64,000 nucleotides of DNA from Atherinomorus stipes (GCA_023101725.1 JALJCO010001435.1:124001-188000), one strand, 5' to 3'; numbered from the stretch's first letter, positions 1 to 12,944 are shown. Made by a program: numbers and translations. Notes: generated by a model not told the origin, from the letters alone.

Positions 1-817
1 CATTTTTTTTTAAAATTCTGTTTATCATTACTTTTTTTCAATTTCAACTTGTTTTTTTTTTTACTGGAGGCTGTTTTTTTTTTTTCTTTTTTTCTTTTAA
101 TCTTTAAATGGAGATTTCTCTTTTTTTGAACCTGGGGTCTGTTTTCTTATGTCCTTTCATATATGTGAGTGATGGAGAAAGGAATTTTCAAGACAGCTCC
201 AGTATTTAACCAGGCAGGCAGCCTGGCAGCCCAGCTAATGAGAAGTATGGGGCAACTGGCCCCCACATCTAAGTTTGCTGTAAAAATGTGTTTTTTTTCC
301 ACACTGAAGGGCTCAGAGAGTCTCAACAAGTGTCCGACAACATACTAGAGAGGAGAAATGACCAAAAGTATCTACATCACTCGGCGATCGCTAATTGTTC
401 TGATCTCTGTTTCCAAATGTTGAGATGCTGGAAATCAAATCTTGTTCCGAAATTGCGCAATAACTCGCCTCAAAACACCGGACCCAAAACAAATAGCGAT
501 CACCAGGTAATGTTGATACTTTTGTTCATTTCTCCTCTCTAATATGTTGTTGGACACTCGTTAAGACTCTCCGAGCACTTCAGTGTGGAAAAAAAAAACA
601 CATTTTTAGGGCAAATTTAGATGTGGAGGCCCGTTGCCCCGTACTTATCATTAGCTGGGCTGCTCAGCTGCCTGCCCGGTTAAATACTGGAGCTATCTTG
701 AAAATTCCTTTCTCCATCACTCACATATATGAAAGGACATGAAAACAGACCCCAGGTTCAAGAAAAGAGAAATTCCCCTTTAATGGCTGGGGATGTGAAC
801 TTTCAAGCACAACTGTA
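1..817. mobile_element. Right part of a Tc1-like non-autonomous element, interrupted by a TTAA hairpin element
   Basis: The T-rich start of the window and the end at 784-817 (motif AAGCACAACTGTA, followed by TA-type flanking sequence) match the right half of the element family seen complete at 24565-25057. The two halves are split by the foldback element at 104-783. The family has no coding capacity. Placement in the Tc1/mariner group rests on the terminal sequence and TA flanks and is an inference. Confidence 0.5.
104..783. mobile_element. Long foldback (hairpin) element flanked by TTAA
   Basis: Two arms of about 265 bp (roughly 108-375 and 512-779) are imperfect reverse complements. They share, in inverted order, GAACCTGGGGTCTG, the CATATATG block, the CAGCCTGGCAG/CTGCCTGCC block and TGTTGTCGGACAC-like segments. 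A loop of about 135 bp lies between them. TTAA stands at 104-107 and again at 780-783, as for a TTAA-targeting (piggyBac-type) MITE. It is inserted inside the Tc1-like element above. The ORFs in it are by-products of the hairpin. Confidence 0.7.
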
Positions 818-2434
818 TAAATCCTGCAGACATGCGCATCTGCTGTACTTGGATCTGTCAACACAATACTGGTCACATAAACTTGAGGTAAACCTGTTGA
901 TGGTGACCCTAGACTTTAGCTATTCAAATGAATGAAGCTGATTGTCGTACTGTTTTACTTTTATGCAGCTAATTTCTGGTGTTGAAACTTGGATCAGCCA
1001 GTCCGGGCTGATCTTTTCTCTTTGTAGTTGACGGTTTTATTCATGTTTCACAGTCATTCATTGTGGCGTCAGCTGACCGCTAACATCACCACCTCGTGAT
1101 ATTCACTGCAGCACACTTTGTCACAGCCATCACAACAACTTCATTCATGTTAATAAACACATTAAAGAGGATACCGCTTTTATGGTTGATTAAATTCATG
1201 AAAAATAATGTGATAATGTATGAAAGAGACCAGTTTTGACTGCAGGTGGGGAAGAAAGCTTCAGTGAGACTGTTCCAGCCAGTCCTCCGAGTTGTCAGTC
1301 AGCTGTTTACACCAGGATGTTTATCAGGAATGTGTAAACATGTCATTTAAAGCATCTGAAGAAACAGCAGAAAGTCTGTCTTTTGGTTTTGTTTGTGAGG
1401 AAAGTCTCCTCGTGCTGTCGGCTCCAGCAGAGTCCCTGAGGTAAGAGGTCTTCAGGACGGTCCGGCTCTGCACACACCCTGTATTTGTCTTTTTCCGTAT
1501 GTGCCATCGTCTGCATCATCCCTCTGTGCACAGAAAACAACGCTTTCTGGGAGTAAACAGAGCTGTAACACTTGTCCTGCTTCGGCATGACTCTCAATGA
1601 TTCAGCAAAGTCAAGAATGCACTCAGATCCAAGAGGATGCATGATTAACTTCCACTCATGAGAGGCCAAGAAAAGATTTATAAATGTTTTGTGGTTCACC
1701 AGTTATTGTAATCACACAGTAATTATTCCACTTTACAAGACAGTCAGTTCATGTTGGCCTCCTCCTGTTCGTAGCTGAACTCTGTCTTCTTGATCTGTTC
1801 TCTCCTGGTACAATTCCTGATCAAAAAAGGGGTTTTGAGTGGTCTACGGAGGACTTTCCACTTTCACGCCAGCAACTGTAGCCGTGAAACACCTCTGGAA
1901 AAGCCGCTCAGGGTCTGAAGACTCGTTATCCGAGTCCACTTTCCTGCTTGCTAAGTGCTTTCTGAATCCCTGCAGACCGGAGGTGCTGGTCACTCTCACA
2001 TGGCTGGGACCCTCACTGGGATCTCCTGCTGAAAAAGCGAACAGACAGTTGCATGAAATGCAGAAATGTCAATACGAGCTCATCCTGAAAGTTTTAACTC
2101 ACTGAAAAAGCTTCTGAATAAGAAATGTTTTCAGTTTGGATTTCAATAGAGCTGCTCTTTTCATCTTAACTTGTTAAACTTTGGCCACATTTTCAGAAAA
2201 AAACACCGAAAACGATATAACCAAAGAAAATGAGGAATTTCTCCAGAATAATAAGGTTTGGATGTCCTTGGGGTCCAGGGACATCGACGGATATCAGAGA
2301 ATGAAGTGCATTCCTAGGGACAAAATTTTCTCTCTGTTACTATGCTTGAGTAAACTGGAATTAAACAGAGGAGAAATGTGAAATTCCAATCATTGTCTTG
2401 TTTTTTCTTTCCACATTACACAGAGGATAAACCA
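818..2434. other. No gene recognised
   Basis: Apparently low-copy sequence with only short ORFs on either strand. The longest, about 118 codons on the minus strand at 1343-1699, has no recognisable motif and no good flanking splice pattern. The last exon of the minus-strand shisal2a gene could in principle lie here, but no family sequence was found. Confidence 0.5.
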
Positions 2435-4316
2435 ATGAGCCCTGTTCACCAATATCTTCTTACCAGTTGACTTAAATTTGTTCTTAAATTGTACTTAAAA
2501 AGATCTTTACGTAAATCTTTCGTCAGATTCACAAATGTGTTTGTGAAATTTGTATCTTTCTTTAGATTGGTGAATGCTAACCTCTCGTGAACTGAAAGGA
2601 CGGACCAACTAGCCCTACTTTGCAGAGGTAAACATCCAGAAAATGTCCATAAAAGGTCAACACTCACACAGTCTAATTATAAATAATCACAGTGACATTC
2701 AAATAATATAAATGCCATTTTATGTACCAACGGGTAATTAAGTGGCAAGATTAATGCAATGAAACCTCCAGGTGAGTCAGTCAGTAGTTGTATCAACAAG
2801 GCTATCAGGGCATAATTGATTTCCACATGAAACTCAAGACACCATTATATTAAATTTGAATTATTAAAGTGCGTCTTTCATGTTCTTTATAATGGCAGAA
2901 AATCATTCTCTGGGATGAGGCAGTAACTGTTAGGTCTCTTGAATTGACATAAACCAGGAAGTGTTTCTTTAAAAGGGAGGAGATAAAACACTCCTTTACA
3001 AACACTGCACAGTTTTGTAATCATGTGACCTCTGACATCAAAGTAGGTGATGTCAAGTGAATTCCACAGCTGACCAATGCTAAAACGATAACCGATAAAC
3101 GACAAGACAACAGCTGTTTAGCAGTTAGACATCATCTTTCTTAACCTCCGTCTTCTTTCTTAACCTCACCTCTACAGTTGAAGCTTAACTCTCCCGTTTA
3201 GCACCTTCTTGATCGGGCCAGAGACGTCCTCTTCTCATTGGACTGACTCAGCCACAGCAGGGTCCTGCCAACGTTAGCTTTAGCTTAGCATAGCTTTAGC
3301 CAGCAGAGCTGCTGGAGCTTCTGCCAGGTTTCAGTGTTTGTTTCTCGCTGTTTCTCTAAACATCTCAAGCTCAAAGCCGGAGGCGGGACTGATAAACGCC
3401 CACACACATGATCCGTGGTAAAAACGGTTTGCGCTGCCGTCCCAGTTTTCCTACGGAGACAGCGGTGGCGCCGACTCATGGAGACCGGGGAGAGATGACT
3501 CACTCCGCCTGCAACCCGCAGCTCTGCAGCCGCATCAGACACTGCGTTTTCTCCGCTGCCTTTTCAGCACAAAATCCTGGGAAAAGCGAGGATTTCTGAC
3601 CGCAGAGTAACTAGAAGAGGAACGAAACTCGTCCCTCCAGACTGAGCTCACGTTTGGCTTCCAGGACGTCTTCTCTTCCTTCCAGGATGGTTCATGTCAG
3701 CTCCTCGGTCACTTTCAGCGGCCCGCACTGAATTTTCCTCCACATTTTGTCTCCGAACATATGTAAAAGGGCTTTGTATGAGCCGTGAGACGGTGTTGCT
3801 GTTAGCAGAGACATCTTCATCATGCAGGGATATTCTTGTGGTTGAGGGTGCTTTAATGCCTTTGTGTGTACAGACTGTTGCACCGAAGGTTTCAGGACGA
3901 CCAGCAACAGGATTAAATCCTGTCTCAAGTGCGACTTGCTCCCGAATAAATGCCTGAAGAACAGTTTAATTTTCCCCTGAGGAAACTTATAACCTGACAA
4001 TATGATCTGCAGTATCTTGCTATTAATTTTGAAATAACTAAATATTCAACAAATTTGTTATTTTAAAGATCTGACAAAATCATTACTGTAATTTTATTAC
4101 AGAATCTAATGAACAGAACAGCAGAAAATAACACAAAAGCCGACTGTGTTCAAACATCTCTGCACTGAAATGTTTGTGTTTGTAGGATTTGTTCTTGACT
4201 GAAAGCAAATCCAAGATGTCAAGTTTTTCCTGAGTGCCACAATCTACGTAAAAAGTTGGTAAGTAGGGCTTCAGAACAAATTTGTTCGTAAGTCGGGTTG
4301 GTGAATGAGGCCTATG
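2435..4316. mobile_element. Terminal-inverted-repeat DNA element, about 1.9 kb
   Basis: The left end reads GAGCCCTGTTCACCAA and the right end, reverse-complemented, reads AGGCCTCATTCACCAA. Both continue into sequence rich in TTACG and AAATTTGTTCT. This end type is common in teleost genomes. The centre (about 3160-3700) is GC-richer and holds only overlapping short ORFs; no transposase was recognised. Boundaries are good to a few bases; superfamily not assigned. Confidence 0.5.
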
Positions 4317-4454
4317 CACACACCACTGATCACCTTTAGCAACAACATCTAAATGTTCGCTCTGACATACTCTTCTGATCCTTTCTTTTGAACATTAACG
4401 TCTAAACCTTAAAAAAATAACTAAACAAACAAACATGTCTGCTGTTATCATTCT

Positions 4455-4792
4455 TTGCAGCGGCTCAGGTGGTAGAGCAGGTTGGCCAATGATTAAAAGA
4501 TCGGTGGTTCAAATCCTGATTCCCAGCTATCAGTTGTTGGGCAAGACACTTACTGTGACCCTCCTTGCCTCCAGTGGGGGAATCACTGGTGTGTGAATGT
4601 TCCAGTGGTGGTCGGAGGGGCCGAAATGGCTGCCATGCTTCCCTCAGTCTGCCCCAGGGCAGCTGTGGCTACATACGTAGCTTACCATCACCAAGTATGA
4701 CTGAGGAGTGAATAAATAATGGACCTACTGTGAGCGCTTTCCGTGCCTAGAAAAGCACAATATAGATATAATCCATTATTATTATTATTTTA
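4455..4792 (+). repeat. tRNA-derived SINE with LINE-type tail
   Basis: The head resembles a tRNA gene with box A (TGGTAGAGCAGG) and box B (GGTTCAAATCC). It is followed by a unique body and a 3' region (GAGCGCTTT...TAGAAAAGC) like that of teleost L2-type LINEs, ending in an ATT microsatellite. The tRNA-like head is the internal RNA polymerase III promoter of the SINE, not a functional tRNA. Pieces of the same family in the opposite orientation lie near 12.95 kb, 14.6 kb and 29.8 kb. Confidence 0.8.
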
Positions 4793-5724
4793 TCAGTTAA
4801 GGTAATCACGTTTGTAATTTTGTCAACCCTTTTATGGTCCAGTTGGATTTAAAAAGCTTGAAGGGATCTATCGTTTCTGATAGAGAGAGACCAACCTTAT
4901 ACCCTTTTCCCACTGACCAAAAAACCTGTTTAAACTCACGAAACCCATTTAGAGGCAGTGGGAAAGGCTCACAGACCCACGTGAAACGACACGGCAAGCA
5001 ACACAGGTTAAAATAAGGGGTGTCAACATTTACAATTTTTTCTACACATGCAGTTGGGACTACTAACCATCATGTTCATGGTCACACGTCAGAGATGAAT
5101 AATCTTTAGGTCTGAACTCAGAGCAGAAACACTGTAGTAGAACCAAAGTAAGGTTCTGGATATTCATCATTTTAATCCCCGAGATCTGAAACAATTCAAC
5201 AGAAAAATCTCTTTTACTGGGTGCGATCCGAACGGAGTCCGTGCAGAAGTTTTCAAACAGCTGACATCGACTGACCGGATTTTTCCGAAATCTATCAGAT
5301 ACATAAAAACCCGTCTTCATACACAGGAGAAAGAAAGCTTTCACAGGCAGGGAGGCCTGTCGATGTTTCATGGCTGGCTGGGCTGAAAATATGGAAATGT
5401 TTTAGCTGAGAGAAGTAAGTCGTGTTCTGCTGATCAACTTCAGTGTTTCTCACAGACCGGGCAGCAATGTGGTGCTACCCTGGTTAGGCTGGGGGGGATC
5501 AGGGCTTGTGGCGTTGTGGTGGTCAGTGGAGTTGGTCGTCAGGGTGTTTCTAAAGAGTGTGAAGCGGGCGGCTTTCAGACACTTCCTGAGCTGCCATATT
5601 AAATATACCCCTGTATACTGATCTGATCTATTGTTCTTCAAAGTAGTCTGCTGAGTCAGTTTTAGAGCTACAGGAAGCATTAGAAGTTATTATTCAGCTC
5701 AATCTGGGTCTCATCAACAGCAAC
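4793..5724. other. No gene recognised
   Basis: Contains a short repeat-like stretch (about 4895-4975) with inverted CCCACTG/CAGTGGG motifs, and otherwise unassigned sequence. No ORF shows family motifs. It lies in the likely intron 2 of shisal2a. Confidence 0.4.
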
Positions 5725-5936
5725 GATGAGACAAACTACATCATCAACGGTGCTGAGGTGGAGCAGGAGCAGCACCAAGTTCCTGGGTGTCCACATCTCC
5801 CAAGACCTGTCCTGGGACACCAACACCACGGCCCTGGCCGAGAAAGCCCAACAGCGACTCTACTTCCTGCGGAAGCTGAGAAGAGCAAGAGCCCCGTCCC
5901 CCCATCATGCACTGCTTCTACAGGGGCACCATCAAG

Positions 5937-6641
5937 GGGCAAACTCCGCCTCAGAACAGTGAAGCTCTCTTCCGCGTTGTAAATAGTGTAATCCTCCCTT
6001 CATCCACTAGGGGCTGGCTCCAAGAGCGAGCAAATCCCCATAGACTCCCATGTTAAAAACGCCGACTTCACAGCAGAAATAAACAGGTTTACAGCCTGGT
6101 TCAAAAAATCATTTTAGGTTTATTAGGTCACGTTTACCTTCATGTCAACTGTGAGGGGGGTGAATTTTTTTATAACTCATTCGTTTAGATGTTATTTATT
6201 CTTCAAATTACACATAATTAAGGGCGTATCCTTATGATTGACATGCGGCAGACCGGAAGCTCCGCCTGCCGACCGGAGGCTCCTAGTTAGCTCCTTCTTT
6301 GCTCTTAATAAGGTCTCAGTTTGTTACAGAGTCGCACAACGGCGGTGTTTAGTCAGCGAATTGCAAGTCTAAGCATGTCTTACCTTAACCATGCCGCTTA
6401 GGGGGCTTATCTTTGTTAGCTCCTCTTAGTTTCGTGTTAGCTCAGTTAGCGTTTAGCCCACAGTACGTCAGCTGTCAATCATTTGTCCCGCGGCCGCGCT
6501 GTGCCCATTTTAGGATTTTCCTGGAGTGACGACGTACGTGACACGGCAAGATGGCGACGGTAAGACACGCCCAACTGGCTTCACATTTCTCTATTCAGAA
6601 GAGACCGGAAGCTACGTCCAGTAATTATATACAGTCTATGG
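5937..6641. mobile_element. Dispersed repeat 'family A', copy 1, inserted in the LINE
   Basis: The insert is flanked by GGGCACCAT on both sides (left copy near 5929, right copy near 6639), and removing it restores the LINE reading. Internal landmarks are TTCATCCACTAGGGG, ACTCCCATGTTAAAAACG, a TTGACATGCGGCAGACCGG block and ATGGCGAC before the end ATACAGTCTAT. A close copy lies at 55976-56690, with diverged or partial copies at 43318-43705 and 45625-45690. No coding capacity; superfamily not assigned. Confidence 0.7.
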
Positions 6642-7074
6642 GCACCATGGAGAGCATCCTGACCAGCAGCATCACCGCATCCTGCCGCAAGACCCTGAAG
6701 CGCACAGTGAAAGCAGCGGGGAAGATCATCTGTGTCCCCCTCTCCTCTCTATAGGACATTTACCACTCTAGCCTCACCTGCAGAGCCACCAGGATCGCAC
6801 CTGACCCCACCCGCCCCACCCACAGTGTCTTCACCCTGCTGCCATCAGGGAGGAGGCTGCAGAGGCTCTGGGCCAGAACCAGCAGGCTCAGAGACAACTT
6901 TTCCCACCAGGCAGTGAGGACGCTCAACTCCCTCCCTGCCCTGCCCCCCGACGCCCCCCCAGGACCCCCACTGAGTCGGCCCACTCACAAACTCACCTAC
7001 CTTAGGACTTTTCATCTTTTTGGTGTTTTATCTTATAGTTTATTGTATTTTATTGAATGCGCCATGGGTCGAGA

Positions 7075-7593
7075 CAAGGTTATTATAGTTCACTACAACT
7101 AACGAAAATACTAAAACTAAAATTTAAAAAACATTTTGTTGACTGAAATAAAAATAAAACTGACAGTTTTTCAAAAAACAATAACTAACTGAAACTGTAT
7201 TGTTTCCTTACTAACTAAAATTATTGCAAAAACATCCTTAGTTTTAGTTTTTGTAAATTTATTTAAAACATAAGCTTTTGGGTTGATATGAAATCTATTT
7301 CAATTTACTGTAATCTATTTACTTTGCTTTATTTTGAGTGACTTTCTGATGATTTTGAATGCCACGCCAGACAAATACCCATAATTTATGAAAAAAAAAT
7401 CCCCCAAAATTAAAACTAAGACTGAAACTAATAAAAACTAAACTAGAGCTAGGCATTTTCCAAAAGATAAAAACTAATAAAAACTAGCAAACCTGCTCAA
7501 AAAACTAATTAAAACTAACTGAATTGAGGAACAAAAAGTCAAAACTAAATGAAAACTGAAACTAATGAAAAATCCAAAACTATTATAACCTTG
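7075..7593. mobile_element. hAT-type MITE with exact 8-bp target duplication
   Basis: The element begins CAAGGTTATTATAG and ends CTATTATAACCTTG, which are perfect inverted ends. It is flanked by GGTCGAGA at 7067-7074 and 7594-7601. An 8-bp duplication with CA-start ends is the hAT signature. The interior is a low-complexity, A-rich series of ACTAAAACTAA-like units without an ORF. It sits inside the 3' untranslated end of the L2-like LINE. Confidence 0.85.
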
Positions 7594-7677
7594 GGTCGAG
7601 AGAGATGTAATTTCATCTGTGCTGTATGTCCACATGTGGCCCACTTGACAATAAAATTGAAGTTGAAGTTGAAGTTG

Positions 7678-8802
<1,125 letters not shown>

Positions 8803-8984
8803 CTTAGCCACCACATGTATCCGTACTCATAAGGGAAAAAACTGTTGGGGTCATCACAGCAGTACTTGACATCGTTAAATCCACAACAGTACACAGCAAA
8901 CGCGGCGTTTCCCGGTTTGGGGCAGGAGAAACCCTCCACGAGCACACCGGCTGTGCTGTGGTAGCTGCTGCATTCAGAGCTCAT
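8803..8984 (-). CDS. shisal2a: Shisa-like protein 2A, exon 1 (start and cysteine-rich domain)
   Basis: The exon codes for 60 residues plus two bases of residue 61. It begins MSSECSSY, then GFSCPKPG, YCCGF, KYCCDD, SFFPYEYGYMWWL, which is the conserved cysteine-rich head of SHISAL2A/B (formerly FAM159A/B). The start at 8984 has a good context (CACC before ATG) and agrees with the family's first residues, although the frame stays open for 46 codons upstream. The donor is GTGAGC at 8802. The protein is a small single-pass type membrane protein. Its molecular role is not established; Shisa relatives act in receptor maturation or modulation, which cannot simply be transferred. The A rather than B paralogue is preferred because slc1a7 is nearby, as on human 1p32.3. 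Confidence 0.9.
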
Positions 8985-9192
8985 GGTGCAGCCACGACAC
9001 GGAGGGACGGAAACATGGAGAACTTCACAGGGTTCAAGAGAGGAGGAAGATTCCTGCGTGAGCGCGTGAGCCAGAGGAGGAGAGGAGTGCGCCTTCATCC
9101 GAGAAATGTTCCTGCTGAACATGCGGAGAGAGAGAGAGAGAGAGAGAGAGACGCACTTCTCTTCAAAGTTTTCTGTCAGCCTTCCTGCCCCC

Positions 9193-9261
<69 letters not shown>

Positions 9262-9350
9262 GCACACACACAAGCACATGCGTGCGCACTGAAATGTGAT
9301 TTGTGCACCGCATAGTGAAGGATTAAGTGCTGTAGAATGACTAATGTCCA
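8985..9350 (-). promoter_or_regulatory. Likely 5' UTR and promoter side of shisal2a
   Basis: This is the sequence directly upstream of the shisal2a start on the minus strand. It is GC-richer up to about 9125 and then passes into GA and CT microsatellites. No TATA box or transcription start can be placed; the call rests on position only. Confidence 0.35.
9126..9260. repeat. GA tract followed by a long CT tract
   Basis: GA dinucleotides run at about 9126-9150 and CT dinucleotides at about 9198-9260 on the same strand, separated by some 47 bases. The two tracts are complementary, so the pair can form a hairpin, and each is a mirror repeat able to form triplex DNA. It lies 150-280 bp upstream of the shisal2a start codon. 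Confidence 0.9.
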
Positions 9351-9416
9351 CGACAAATTAGCGTCATTGCTGCATCTGCAAGTGTTCAGTGTCGAATCAT
9401 TGCTGGACCCGCGACC

Positions 9417-9511
9417 TGGATGGATGGATGGATGGATGGATGGATGGATGGATGGATGGATGGATGGATGGATGGATGGATGAATGGATGGATGGATGAA
9501 TGGATGGATGT
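9417..9511. repeat. GGAT tetranucleotide microsatellite
   Basis: About 23 units of TGGA/GGAT with a few GAAT variants near the right end. A simple tandem repeat with no spacers, so not a CRISPR array. Confidence 0.95.
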
Positions 9512-9991
9512 GTACGAAAAGCAGCTGCAGTTGATTAATTATCTCTGTGTAAGGCAGGAAGCATCAGGCTAATTGGGCCTCAGTGTACTTCAGTAATTCA
9601 GTGAGGGTGGGGATGACGAGATACCGAGAGTAAAAAATATATATATGTTAATTATTTATCTTATTTTCCTCAAAGTTTGCAGATTTTATCCTCATTGAAA
9701 ATGGAAATTAAGTTAAAGGGGCATTATTAACATATCTATTATATCCACATATGCTACATTACAGTGCTCAGACAAAGTAGCTAATCATTACCATTTAACT
9801 CGCCAAGAAAAATGTGATTTTTTAGGGAGACTAAAGAATATTTATGTGTCCAGCCCCCCCCAAAAATAGGCCAAATGACATCCATAGCTGATACTAATCA
9901 GAGTTGTACTTATTCCTGTTTTTTGACTGTTAATGTAAAGTGTTCCCATGATGCTAAGTGTTAAATTTTATATCAAATTAATTTTTATAAG
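9512..9991. other. No gene recognised
   Basis: AT-rich sequence without ORFs of interest or recognisable repeats. Confidence 0.5.
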
Positions 9992-10014
9992 TATATATAC
10001 ATATATATACACAC

Positions 10015-10050
<36 letters not shown>
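9992..10050. repeat. TA/TG compound microsatellite
   Basis: Short runs of TATATA and ACACAT lead into 15 or more TG units ending at 10050, directly against the start of a Tc1-like MITE. Confidence 0.95.
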
Positions 10051-10051
<1 letters not shown>

Positions 10052-10052
<1 letters not shown>

Positions 10053-10378
10053 AGTCGTCAAAACTATTCATACCCTCCAATTAAAGAAAGGGCTAAATCC
10101 ACAACTGCAATTCAAATAACAAGAAACTAAAGAAGCTAAATAAAAATTACTAAATTATAATTAAGTGAAATAAATTGTTTTTAAATTGTGGTTGAAAATA
10201 ATGATAATAAAAAACAAACAAACAAAACTGTCCTAGACACTGGACACTTGACCACGATACCTGTCAACAGATGTAGAAGTCTTTTTGAAAATGAAAGAAA
10301 ACACCTGATTGCAGTGATTGCCTCAAAGTGTTGTTCAACAACATTTTAGCTTCGGAGCCTCATCATGATCGAGGACTT
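10052..10378. mobile_element. Tc1-like MITE, truncated copy
   Basis: Starts CAGTCGTCAAAACTATTC after a TA and shares long stretches with the copies at 24565-25057, 58625-59565 and 61923-62399, for example CCTGATTGCAGTGATTG and CAACAACATTTTAG. The right half with the second terminal repeat is missing. No coding capacity. Confidence 0.65.
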
Positions 10379-12587
10379 TTTCTTGAGGCAAATGGTTGGA
10401 AAGAAATTTCAAGCATATTAAACAACTGGAAACCATCTGGCAGATTGACAGTGTGGATGAGTGAAGACTCCTGAAAAAAGCAAACTGTGTGTTTTTTTTG
10501 TTTTTTTTTAGATAAATGCGGGTTGAAAACTGCTGAAAATAAGAAAAATGAAGCACCTTGGCTTTCAGCAGAAAAATGTCTAAATCCACCCCGGCTTTGA
10601 AGCACAACATTTGGAAGCAAACAAGCTCAAGTAGCTATCTCATAATAATCCTTATTATGTGAAGGATGTACTCTTCAGTCTCTGAGGAACTCTGAGTGCT
10701 GTAGCTGCCTTGTTTGCCATCTAACCAGCATCCTTGCTGCCACATCCACATTGGTGCAGCAATTAAGACAAAATTAGTAATTTCAAAGCATTTTTGATGC
10801 AGTTGGCTCAAGCATTTCTTTCCGTCTTTCTTTTTTAAATCTTCTGTTCAACTTTTACCCCTTGGCATATGCTTCTTTTTTTATTTCAGTTGCCTTCATC
10901 CAGTCTTTTGAGTGATTAAGTTGAAGAAATGGGCTGGGACACACTGAAGTGGCTATAAATTTCCAGAACCCAACCACCCACACAACCTGAGCCTGTGATC
11001 ACTGAGTAAAAAGAGAGTAAAAATTAAAGAAGAGTTGAGGTATTCTGAATTTGCACGTGAGAGTTTAAATTATCCATTCACTTACATATTCCGGTTCTTC
11101 AGCCTTCAAAAATCAAAAACATGTACGTGAATGGAAAATTAAAGTTTTCACTTGCAAATTCAGAGTGCAACTCCTCTTTCATTTGTACAATGTTCTTGGC
11201 CCTGCGAGTGTGATGAGCACCTGTACGTTTGCTGTCTACACTCAAAGAAATTAATCTCTGACTTGCATAACTTTTTATGTCAACACGTTCCACATAATTG
11301 TAATATGTTACTTCAAATTAAAAAACAGGTAATCAAATTGGGGGTGCATCACTGAGATAATTGTTAAAAGTTCTGTTGAAACCAAAATTTAAAATCAGTC
11401 ATGATTTTCATAGAATTATTTATTGCCAGTAAAACAGACTGCAGTTCAGCAAAACATAAGTGAAAGATTCAGCCCACCTGTTTTCTACTTCCTGTGGTGG
11501 TATTGTCTGCAAGAATGTAATTTTATAATATATTTATATTTTACTTGCAAGACAGCAGATTAAGTGAGAACTTACCAGTATACTGATAAAAGTGTTATAA
11601 AAAATGTTAATTCATAAGACTTCTTTTCTTTGTATTTGTCATTTTCATTTCCCTCCTTTCCAAAGAGTAGATCTGTAAAAACGACCACTTGTCAGCATAT
11701 GTTGTGAAAAAATGCATTCGCTGGCTGTTGAAAGGCATGCCTTGTGTGGAGGACAGCACATGCCCCATTTGGCTATTCAGAACTCCTGAGGTCAAAACTC
11801 AAGAAGTACGCGTAGGTTGTTTTGTTTTTCCTGTTGCTGCTTTTTGCCTCGACATGAGAAAGAGCTCATTAGCTTCTGTGTGGAAAGTACACATTGTAAA
11901 ACTGAGTACTTTAGTATGGATCGCTGCCAGAGAAGGTTATTATAGTGAATGCTTCTGTGCTCATAAAGGTGGTGAAATTGGCTGTTGTCAGCGTGAGACA
12001 GGCCTTCCTGGCTTAAATCAATTTTCAGCCAGCAGTCAATCAGCATGTGGAATCAGCTCCAAGGGAAACACACTGTTAGCTTTTTGGAGGACTGCGTGTT
12101 TGCTCTGTATTGAAAATTGCCTTAAATTCTTCAGTCTGCAGGTACTGGGCTACATCACACGCCCACAGGAACTCATTTCATCTTCTTTTCTCTCCTTCTC
12201 TGGTGGAAACACAAAAGTGTCAGAAGAAATCAATATTCAGTTTTACCCACTGATTTAAAGTGAAAAATTAAAGTTGTATGCATTAACAGTACAGTTTTAG
12301 TTGACAAAGGTTGCCAAGGAGCAAAATGCTTTTCAATCTCCTTAATTTTAAAGCAAATAATAGTAAAGAAACTGAAAAACTTTCCTTAAAAAATGCATAT
12401 AATTATAAGCCAGTGCAGAGTAGATATCTTTTACAAATTGTTTCTGTGTGGTTTGGTTGTTAAAACACCAAATGAAAAGTAAAAGGCAACCCAAAAAGGC
12501 ACATTTCTTTGTTTTTGCCCAGCTTGTTTGTTGTTTTCTTATTTGTTTTTTTAAATTACAAGTCTTCAATATAATTTTAATTGAATG
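10379..12587. other. No gene recognised; one long open frame of doubtful meaning
   Basis: Mostly AT-rich low-copy sequence. A plus-strand open frame at 11689-12258 (about 189 codons) is the longest here, but it has no domain, no signal peptide, cysteine-rich unordered composition and no supportive splice context. It is treated as chance. Confidence 0.4.
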
Positions 12588-12944
12588 TACACTGTAAAAA
12601 AAAATCTGTATGCTGGCAGCTGTGGTTGCTAGAATTTTACTGTAAAAAATATGGTGACCATGTATAACACATTACGGTATGACTTTATAGAACTGTGAAT
12701 TACAAGGTTAAATGTTATATACAGTAAATTACTTTTTAAAAGAATTATATATCAGTTTACAGTAATGTTCTGTAAAAATAACTGTAGAATGTAAACTATT
12801 TTGCTGTAAGCTACTGTAATAAATATGGTGACCATGTATAAGTAATTACGGTATGCTTTTTTTAAATTATCATGGTTGAAAACTTTTTATTTAGGGTAAA
12901 TTGCTATATAAAATGATAATTCAGGTTTCATAATAAAAGATTAG

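Larger units (their letters stand above)
5725..7677 (+). mobile_element. L2-like LINE 3' fragment, carrying two nested insertions
   Basis: Three LINE pieces (5725-5936, 6642-7066, 7602-7677) join into the C-terminal end of a non-LTR retrotransposon ORF2. Visible landmarks are KFLGVHISQDLSW and QQRLYFLRKLRRA in piece 1, and in piece 2 the segments for GTMESILTSS, LKRTVKAAGK and the final LLPSGRR-like block. Piece 3 is the 3' end with repeated GTTGAA units. It is 5'-truncated, has no catalytic FADD box and several frame breaks. It is interrupted by a dispersed repeat (5937-6641) and by a hAT MITE (7075-7593). Probably inert. Confidence 0.85.

Noticed and set aside
8985..9122. 46-codon N-terminal extension of shisal2a
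   Set aside because: The frame stays open upstream, but family members begin at the MSS-type start and the extension is unrelated sequence passing into a GA repeat.
9417..9511. CRISPR-like regular repeat
   Set aside because: A plain GGAT tandem repeat with no spacers in a vertebrate genome.
11689..12258. Plus-strand open frame of 189 codons
   Set aside because: No recognisable domain, cysteine- and serine-rich without pattern, no promoter or splice support, and it lies in AT-rich low-copy DNA. Longest ORF by chance is plausible.
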